The notes under the pieces: model-generated
The model's input: the letters and a program-made list of their open reading frames with translations, nothing else
What the model was told of the DNA's origin: nothing
The model's database searches: none
Assembly (NCBI GenBank): GCA_910584735.1
Contig: CAJUBM010000083.1
Coordinates: forward strand, 1 to 12,694
Source: an uncultured Muribaculaceae bacterium
GTDB lineage: Bacteria > Bacteroidota > Bacteroidia > Bacteroidales > Muribaculaceae
Direction: 5' to 3'
DNA: 12,694 nt
Shown here: positions 7,763 to 12,694 of the stretch, one piece after another
Numbering within the stretch: the first letter of the stretch is position 1
How the letters are laid out: every line of letters begins with the position of its first letter
Translations under genes and position numbers: made by a program

Positions 7763-7827
7763 ATTATTTCAATGTTTCTCCGAGGAAAATCTTCTAAAAA
7801 TTTTCCTCGGATAAACATTAAAATAAT
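7763..7827. terminator. Long hairpin terminator between the two giant genes
   Basis: A 28-bp inverted repeat (7763-7790 with 7800-7827) has two mismatches and a 9-nt loop. The inner 11 bp (CCGAGGAAAAT and its complement) are perfect. It begins 13 bp after the stop of the 1305-residue protein gene. AT-rich outer arms make it usable in either direction, but only minus-strand genes flank it. A separate 9-bp inverted pair (7726-7734, AAGTAACTG; 7834-7842) brackets the hairpin and overlaps the stop codon. Confidence 0.85.
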
Positions 7828-7840
7828 TTCGACCAGTTAC

Positions 7841-10800
7841 TTACAAACGAATTTTAAGCGATACGACTTTGCCGTCCTGCATGTAGCGGGCGATGTAGAA
7901 GCCTTCCGTAAGGTTCTCGGCCTTTACCTCTATACCCTGGAGGGTGTAGAAACGGGCATCGGCGCGGGCGTCAGCCGGGATGAGGGCCAGGCCGCTGGTT
8001 TCTACCTTTACCTTGCATGTGGCGGTGAGGTCGCCGCAACGAGCGGTGATGATGGCTTCGCCGTCGGCAACGCAGGAAACCAGTCCTTCGGCATCTACTG
8101 TGGCGACTGCCTCGTTGTCTGACGACCATGTGACGGTCTTGTCAGTGGCGTTGTCGGGAGTTACGGTTGCGGTAAGCTGGATGGTCATGCCTATCGAGCC
8201 GAACGCCTCGTTCTTGTCAAGGGTGATGGATTCCACGGGAATCACTCTGGCTTTGACGGTGATGGTAGCGGAGCCTGTGGCTTCGCCGCATGCTGCTGTG
8301 ATGGTAACGGTGCCGGGGGCTACTGCCGTAACCAGACCTTCGGCATTGACTGTGGCTACAGCCTCGTCATCGGACGACCATACGATGGTCTTGTCGGTAG
8401 TATTGTCGGGAGCCACGGTAGCGGTAAGCTGCATGGTGTCCCCTTCGGTCATCTCTTCGGCGGGAGCAGCCACGGTGACTGTCTCTGCGGCGATGATGAG
8501 TTTCTTCACGGTCAGTGCGCATGTTGCTGTGAAGCCGGCGCAGGAAGCTGTGATTTCCACTTCGCCCGGAGTTACTGCGGTAACAAGTCCGTCAGCGTCT
8601 ACGGTGGCTATAGCGGCATCGGAAGAAGCCCATGTCACGGTCTTGTCGGTGGCATCCTCGGGAGCCACGGTCGCGGTAAGTTGCAGGGTCTCCCCTTCGG
8701 TTAGTTCGGCGGTCTCCTCAGATATGGTTACGCCTGTGGTGGCGCGTTTCAGAACCTCTACCTTGAAGCCCTTTACGGTAACCTGCCCCTTTGTTGCGAG
8801 GTGGAGGCCGATCGTACCCTTTCCTGCGGGGATAACGATTCTGGGAATCTCGTCACCTTCGGCCGGTTCAGCCGGTGTGTCCTCTATCTCGGAGGGGTCT
8901 TTGATTACGAGTATGAACGAGTCGTCCTGTTTCACAGAGGGCATCGCTGATGTGGTGATGTCGGCAATCTTAACGTCCATATCCTGCCACATCTGGGTCT
9001 TGCCGTGCCAGAGTTCCCAGGTCACGGGGTCATCGCTGGAAGTGTAGCTCTTGACGGTCATCTTGTATTCGTCGCCGGCATTGAAGGAGTAGTAAGAGGA
9101 GGTGGCCCAGTCATCGGCAACGTTAGAGGTAGAGGTGATTTCGATATAGCTGCCGTAGTAGGACATTTCCCATGTAACGTCCTCGTAGTCACCCCAGCCG
9201 TCGGAACGGGTGTCGCCGTTGACGTTGAATATACGCCACTGGCTTGTAACGAATCCGGGGTCGTCGTCTTCCATGTTGTAGGATACGGGGAAGGGCATGC
9301 CTGAACCTACCCAGCCTGTGGCTGTCTGTGCATAAGCGTTGGTGTCTTTCCCGTCAGGGCCTTCCAGCACTACCTGGTAGAGATATACGCCGGGGGCGGT
9401 GATAGTCTCGTCTGTCCAGCTTGTTTCCTCTCCGGCGGTGAGGCCTTCGGTGATTACGGCTACCTCTTCGAATGATTGTGAGGGAGCGTCAAGCTTGCGC
9501 GAGATTGTGGCTTTCGCTATAACGGGAGTAACATCTGCGATGTTCGATGTAGTGGGGTTGGTCCACTTGACGGTGGCTTTCAAGGCATCCTGCGGGGCCT
9601 CTGTGGCTGTAAGCTCGAGAGGCTTCGTGGGAGTGACGGGGACGTAGCGGAGTTGTACTTTCGTAACCTCTACAGCTTTGTCATCGGCAACGGCGGGATT
9701 CCCCTCGTTAACGGTGTGCACTGCCAGAGCCTTGTTTCCGGCTTCGGCTATGTTGAAAGTCACGGGATAGTCAGTGCCCCACGACTGTGCCGGAAGTTTG
9801 ATTTCATCGCCTGTCTTGGTGAATGTGGAGACAACGTTGGTTTTGTCGGAAACCAGGCCGGTTTCAAGACGGTAGTTCGAGCCTCCCCCCTTGATGGTGT
9901 ATGTGGCCATGTAGTAGCCCGGCTTGTCGAAGTTCATGTAGGGCGACAGGAGATAGTCGTCGTGCTGGGTGAACTCGGTTACCTTTGCCAGACGGCCTGT
10001 ATCGGTAGCGGGGTCTACAGACCATGTCTTGCCGTCGCCGTTGGCATCGAATCCGCTCCAGAGTATGCGGGTGGCATCGGTCGACAGGAAGGAGGTGTTG
10101 TAGGGGAGTGTCTGTGTCTCATCGCCTACCCAGGGTGATGTGAGAGCCATCGGGTCGCTGTCAGGCGGGAACTCTCCTAAATACGGAAGCACCTTGTACT
10201 GGTGTGTGCCGTTTGTGGCGGGTACGTGCGAGAAGGTCGTCTCCGCGCCGGGGGTAAGGTTGTCGGTAAGTGTGGCCGCAACCTCTCCGTCGCAATAGAT
10301 TTCAATCTTTGTGATTTCTGTAAGTTCTGTGCCTGTGTTTGTCGTGGAGGGGTTTTTCCATTTCAGGTCAACCTTTGAGCGGTCATCGGGCACGGTTAAG
10401 GCCAGTTCGCTGATATGTTCAGGCGCTACATGCCATTCTTCTATTTCGAAGCTCTTCAGAGCGAATGTGTAGTAGTTGGGATATGCATCGATGTGCATGG
10501 CTATGCTCTTCACGCATGGTTCGGTTATGTTTACGTAGGTAACGATGTCTACCGAGCTGCCGAGGCGTGTCCACTCCTGTACGAGGTCGGTGTATCCTCC
10601 GAGGGATGTGCCGTTGCCGGTATATACCGAGAATTTGTATTCCGAATAGGGGCTGAAGTCCACCTTCATTTTCAGACGGTATACCCCCGCTTTAGTGAAG
10701 TTGATTTCAGGTGAGATAAGCCATTCGTCATAGTATGTGCTTGACTTGGAATACCGGATGTAGTTGTCGGAGTAAGCCGAGGTGTACATCTCCCAGTGGG

Positions 10801-11758
10801 TGGTCTCGCTGCCGGAGTCGCGTCCCTTGTCCTGGCTCCAGAATGTTTCGAACTCATCGACATCCATATTCGGGATGTTTGCATTGTAAGGGAGTGCCTG
10901 GGGGGCGATGGGGCCTATATATTTTGACAGTACGGATGCCTCGGGCGATGCTGCGCCGTTCACCACGCATACCACGGCATAGGTGTGTTTGCCGGAGGTA
11001 AGGCCCTGGGCCTCGGTGTCAGTCCAGGTGGTGGCGTCTGCCGCGAGGTTCGGTGTATTTACCTGTACGCCATCGCGGTATATGCGTATTTCATCGTAGG
11101 TATATCCGGCGGGGAGTTCCATGCCGTCTATGTCGGTGGTAGGGAGGTCCCAGGTGAGGGTGGCCGTCATGGCGCGGTCAGCCCCGGGGCTGACCGCCAG
11201 GTTCGTTACCGAACCCGGCGCGAATACATTCTCGCGTACCTGGAAGCCTGTAACATACACCCAATATTCGTTCTTGGGGGAATAGCAGTGGAGGCCGAAA
11301 TGGTAGTCGCCTGTGGCATCGACTGTAAACGCGTTGGTATAATATTTCTTATCCAACTGTTTTCCCTCGATTTTTTGTATGCAGGTGGCTGCCAGCAGGT
11401 CGGAAGGCTCGCCGGAGGAGCCCATGTAAAGGGCTATGTTCTCGTTGTGGTTCTCGTTGTTGTAGAAGAACTTCACCTTGTATTCCTTCCCGGCCTCGAG
11501 GTGTATGGCCGGCCCTATAAGCCAGTCGTTCGCGGCATTGGAGGAATGATAGGTGTATTTCTTACCTTGGGAATAGCCTGAGCCTTCGTATTTGGCGGAG
11601 GAGTTATCATCCTTCCAGGTGGAAGAGTCATCGTTCATGTTATGTACCACCCAGTCGACATCTTGGTAGAATTGCGACTCATATGGTACGTTCTTGGCCT
11701 GCGACCACGCAAGTAGCGGCAGCGTCGCGCCTAAAAGTACTGTGTAGAGTTTCTTCAT
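7841..11758 (-). CDS. Giant secreted jelly-roll/FnIII protein with three Big_2 domains
   Basis: This 1305-residue protein starts with a signal peptide (MKKLYTVLLGATLPLLAWSQA). Four choice-of-anchor J-like jelly-rolls (about 25-185, 285-440, 550-695, 820-1000) alternate with FnIII modules (185-285, 445-545, 700-815). The jelly-rolls carry the recurring phrases NDWLIGPAI, DEWLISPEI and DDYLLSPYM. Three Big_2 bacterial immunoglobulin-like domains follow (about 1005-1255), each with QLTATV, TDK and ATV(D/N)A(D/E)GLV. The last 51 residues (YTLQGIEV, then GFYIARYMQDGKVVSLKIRL) resemble a type IX sorting-type tail, but similar LQG tails also occur in Bacteroidales that may lack that system. No enzyme motif was recognised; a surface-binding role is inferred. 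It shares module style with the 1518-residue protein downstream, but module order differs, so the two are related in design and not simple duplicates. It has its own strong promoter and terminator. Confidence 0.9.
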   Translation of the reverse strand: MKKLYTVLLGATLPLLAWSQAKNVPYESQFYQDVDWVVHNMNDDSSTWKDDNSSAKYEGSGYSQGKKYTYHSSNAANDWLIGPAIHLEAGKEYKVKFFYNNENHNENIALYMGSSGEPSDLLAATCIQKIEGKQLDKKYYTNAFTVDATGDYHFGLHCYSPKNEYWVYVTGFQVRENVFAPGSVTNLAVSPGADRAMTATLTWDLPTTDIDGMELPAGYTYDEIRIYRDGVQVNTPNLAADATTWTDTEAQGLTSGKHTYAVVCVVNGAASPEASVLSKYIGPIAPQALPYNANIPNMDVDEFETFWSQDKGRDSGSETTHWEMYTSAYSDNYIRYSKSSTYYDEWLISPEINFTKAGVYRLKMKVDFSPYSEYKFSVYTGNGTSLGGYTDLVQEWTRLGSSVDIVTYVNITEPCVKSIAMHIDAYPNYYTFALKSFEIEEWHVAPEHISELALTVPDDRSKVDLKWKNPSTTNTGTELTEITKIEIYCDGEVAATLTDNLTPGAETTFSHVPATNGTHQYKVLPYLGEFPPDSDPMALTSPWVGDETQTLPYNTSFLSTDATRILWSGFDANGDGKTWSVDPATDTGRLAKVTEFTQHDDYLLSPYMNFDKPGYYMATYTIKGGGSNYRLETGLVSDKTNVVSTFTKTGDEIKLPAQSWGTDYPVTFNIAEAGNKALAVHTVNEGNPAVADDKAVEVTKVQLRYVPVTPTKPLELTATEAPQDALKATVKWTNPTTSNIADVTPVIAKATISRKLDAPSQSFEEVAVITEGLTAGEETSWTDETITAPGVYLYQVVLEGPDGKDTNAYAQTATGWVGSGMPFPVSYNMEDDDPGFVTSQWRIFNVNGDTRSDGWGDYEDVTWEMSYYGSYIEITSTSNVADDWATSSYYSFNAGDEYKMTVKSYTSSDDPVTWELWHGKTQMWQDMDVKIADITTSAMPSVKQDDSFILVIKDPSEIEDTPAEPAEGDEIPRIVIPAGKGTIGLHLATKGQVTVKGFKVEVLKRATTGVTISEETAELTEGETLQLTATVAPEDATDKTVTWASSDAAIATVDADGLVTAVTPGEVEITASCAGFTATCALTVKKLIIAAETVTVAAPAEEMTEGDTMQLTATVAPDNTTDKTIVWSSDDEAVATVNAEGLVTAVAPGTVTITAACGEATGSATITVKARVIPVESITLDKNEAFGSIGMTIQLTATVTPDNATDKTVTWSSDNEAVATVDAEGLVSCVADGEAIITARCGDLTATCKVKVETSGLALIPADARADARFYTLQGIEVKAENLTEGFYIARYMQDGKVVSLKIRL
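7990..8745 (-). repeat. Three tandem 252-bp Big_2-coding repeats
   Basis: The three Big_2 domains repeat at DNA level with a period of 252 bp (84 codons). The shared plus-strand block GGTAAG, read at 8171, 8423 and 8675, fixes the spacing exactly. Flanking blocks such as GGTCTTGTC also recur. The copies are diverged but in register, pointing to duplication of one domain. Outer boundaries are approximate. Confidence 0.8.
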
Positions 11759-11818
11759 GTGGTTATGTGTTTATGTAGTTATTTATGATTGGCGTTTGTT
11801 AAAAATGATGTGTTGTTG

Positions 11819-11850
11819 CAAAAGTATGTATATTATAATTATTATCCAAA
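11819..11850 (-). promoter_or_regulatory. Bacteroidetes promoter (TTTG, 20 bp, TACTTTTG)
   Basis: On the minus strand a -33 TTTG (plus 11847-11850) lies exactly 20 bases before TACTTTTG (plus 11819-11826), a full match to TAnnTTTG. The surroundings are strongly AT-rich. The ATG of the 1305-residue protein lies 60 bp downstream, giving a 5' untranslated region of about 55 nt. This is the best promoter in the window. Confidence 0.75.
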
Positions 11851-11989
11851 CATTTTGCTAAAAAATATTTCGATGGGCTGCGAAAATGGGCCAGATTGTC
11901 GTGGATTTGGTTGCAGGGAGGGGCAAATGCTGTGTGTCGGATTCAGATCAATGTCTCCTGGAGAAAAATTCATCCGGCTTTAGAGCGAT
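11851..11989. other. Gene-free stretch between promoter and palindromic element
   Basis: I see no convincing gene, tRNA or strong hairpin here. The first 25 bases are AT-rich and probably upstream promoter DNA. A CATCCGGCTT at 11971-11980 matches ten bases at the outer right end of palindromic copy 1 (268-277) and may be an element remnant or chance. Confidence 0.5.
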
Positions 11990-12151
11990 GCCGGGCGGTA
12001 GTGGCGCCGGACCTCCGGGACGGCAGGCCACCCGAAGAGGCGGAGCGGGAGAAGAGCAGCTATCTTTTACGCGTGAGTTAGTTTTTTTGATTGGGCCGGG
12101 CCTCTTCGGGTGGCCTGCCGTCCCGGAGGTCCGGCGCCACTAACATACGGC
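11990..12151 (+). repeat. Long GC-rich palindromic element, copy 2
   Basis: A perfect 43-bp stem joins 11999-12041 to 12100-12142, with weaker outer pairing (GCCGG...CGGC) to about 11990/12151. The 58-nt loop contains CAGCTATC, GAGTTAG and TTTTTTTGATT, matching the loop of copy 1 in the same orientation. Within each arm CCGGACCTCCGG is itself a near-palindrome. It sits between the asnS terminator and the promoter of the 1305-residue protein gene, disrupting neither. Open frames across it are by-products of the palindrome. The strand is given only to match copy 1. Confidence 0.87.
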
Positions 12152-12164
12152 GATGCACGAAAGT

Positions 12165-12233
12165 GGCGATATATAGATAAAGGCGATGTGTCAACTTTAT
12201 TTCTTGACACATCGCCTTTATCTATATATCGCC
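12165..12233 (-). terminator. Perfect 30-bp hairpin terminator after asnS
   Basis: Arms 12165-12194 and 12204-12233 are perfectly complementary over 30 bp around a 9-nt loop (CTTTATTTC). The inner 14 bp are AGGCGATGTGTCAA; the outer part is AT-rich (TATATAGATAA). It starts 32 bp beyond the asnS stop codon. There is no classic T tract on the minus side, so termination may rely on the stem, or the hairpin may protect the mRNA 3' end. The inner stem matches the hairpin at 62-100 in 13 of 14 positions. Confidence 0.75.
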
Positions 12234-12265
12234 TCTGTTTAAAGGTGTCGGATGGTAGATAGGTC

Positions 12266-12694
12266 TTAGAATTCGGCCGATTTGGGTGTACGCGGGAATG
12301 GGATAACGTCGCGTATGTTGGTCATGCCGGTAACGAAGAGCACAAGGCGCTCGAAGCCCAGGCCGAAGCCGGAGTGCGGCACGGTGCCGAAACGGCGCGT
12401 GTCAAGATACCACCACATATCCTTCATCGGTATGCCGAGTTCTTCGATGCGGGCCATCAGTTTGTCATAGTTCTCCTCGCGTTCCGAGCCGCCGATTATC
12501 TCGCCGATTGCGGGGAAGAGCACGTCCATGGCGCGCACGGTCTTGCCGTCCTCGTTCTGCTTCATGTAGAACGCCTTTATCTCCTTGGGATAGCCTGTGA
12601 GGATAACGGGGCGTTTGAAGTGGTGTTCGACCAGGTAGCGCTCATGCTCGCTCTGGAGGTCGACACCCCATTTCACGGGGAATTCGAACTTGTG
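12266..12694 (-). CDS. asnS: Asparaginyl-tRNA synthetase, C-terminal part
   Basis: The last 142 codons of a class II aminoacyl-tRNA synthetase that charges tRNA-Asn with asparagine in the cytoplasm; the 5' part lies beyond the right edge. The frame is open to the last base and begins HKFEFPVKWGVDLQSEHERY, an AsnRS-like catalytic-domain segment, so the internal GTG at 12674-12676 is a valine codon and not a start. RPVILTGYPKEIKAFYMK and the class II motif 3 region follow: GFGLGFERLVLFVTGM, then NIRDVIPFPRTPKSAEF at the C-terminus. The PFPR ending and the absence of a C-terminal extension separate it from AspRS. It is a housekeeping gene, unlikely to be functionally linked to its neighbours, and is followed by a strong hairpin. 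Confidence 0.96.
   Translation of the reverse strand, partial: HKFEFPVKWGVDLQSEHERYLVEHHFKRPVILTGYPKEIKAFYMKQNEDGKTVRAMDVLFPAIGEIIGGSEREENYDKLMARIEELGIPMKDMWWYLDTRRFGTVPHSGFGLGFERLVLFVTGMTNIRDVIPFPRTPKSAEF

Noticed and set aside
7980..9047. Long open frame of 355 codons on the plus strand
   Set aside because: It is antisense to the Big_2 and jelly-roll part of the 1305-residue protein; its Val/Ser/Ala-rich repeated composition mirrors the repeats on the coding strand, and no promoter or domain supports it.
11954..11964. TCTCCTGGAGA palindrome
   Set aside because: Its one-base loop cannot form a hairpin and an 11-base palindrome without context is not meaningful.
11789..12143. Several short plus-strand open frames between the giant gene and asnS
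   Set aside because: They run across the promoter and into the palindromic element, share no protein family features, and their ends are set by the palindrome.

Overview
The window looks like a piece of a gut-type Bacteroidales chromosome, possibly Muribaculaceae (family-level placement is inference). Reasons: a TonB-dependent receptor with a carboxypeptidase-regulatory-like N-terminal domain, very large secreted proteins built from fibronectin III and jelly-roll modules with C-terminal sorting-like tails, and promoters of the Bacteroidetes TTTG / TAnnTTTG type instead of -35/-10 boxes. All five recognisable genes lie on the minus strand, so transcription runs from right to left.

Layout from the right edge, in the direction of transcription. 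(1) The 3' end of asnS (asparaginyl-tRNA synthetase, 12694 to 12266), followed by a perfect 30-bp-stem hairpin terminator. (2) A gene-free stretch of about 500 bp holding a long palindromic element (copy 2, about 11990-12151) and a strong promoter (11819-11850). (3) A 1305-residue secreted multidomain protein (11758 to 7841) with alternating jelly-roll and FnIII modules, three tandem Big_2 immunoglobulin-like domains and a sorting-type C-terminus, followed by a 28-bp imperfect hairpin terminator. (4) A 1518-residue secreted protein (7706 to 3150) of similar style, with an N-terminal propeller-like region, FnIII, jelly-roll and CARDB-like modules and a C-terminal sorting domain, followed by a terminator hairpin. 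(5) A small histidine-rich exported protein (3061 to 2714) whose promoter nearly abuts its GTG start, then a TonB-dependent receptor (2606 to 300). The gap between these two can fold into a branched RNA. (6) A 299-bp gene-free left end holding palindromic element copy 1 (109-275) and another hairpin (62-100).

Functionally the window has two parts. The two giant proteins have their own terminators and promoters and look like independently transcribed cell-surface or secreted proteins, perhaps type IX secretion cargo; their ligands cannot be read from sequence. The histidine-rich protein and the receptor look like a metal-related outer-membrane uptake pair (inference).

The most unusual content is non-coding. 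Two near-identical long GC-rich palindromes of about 165 bp, in the same orientation and with a recognisably conserved AT-rich loop, bracket the four complete genes. Each sits beside a hairpin whose 14-bp stem differs between the two sites by a single base pair.
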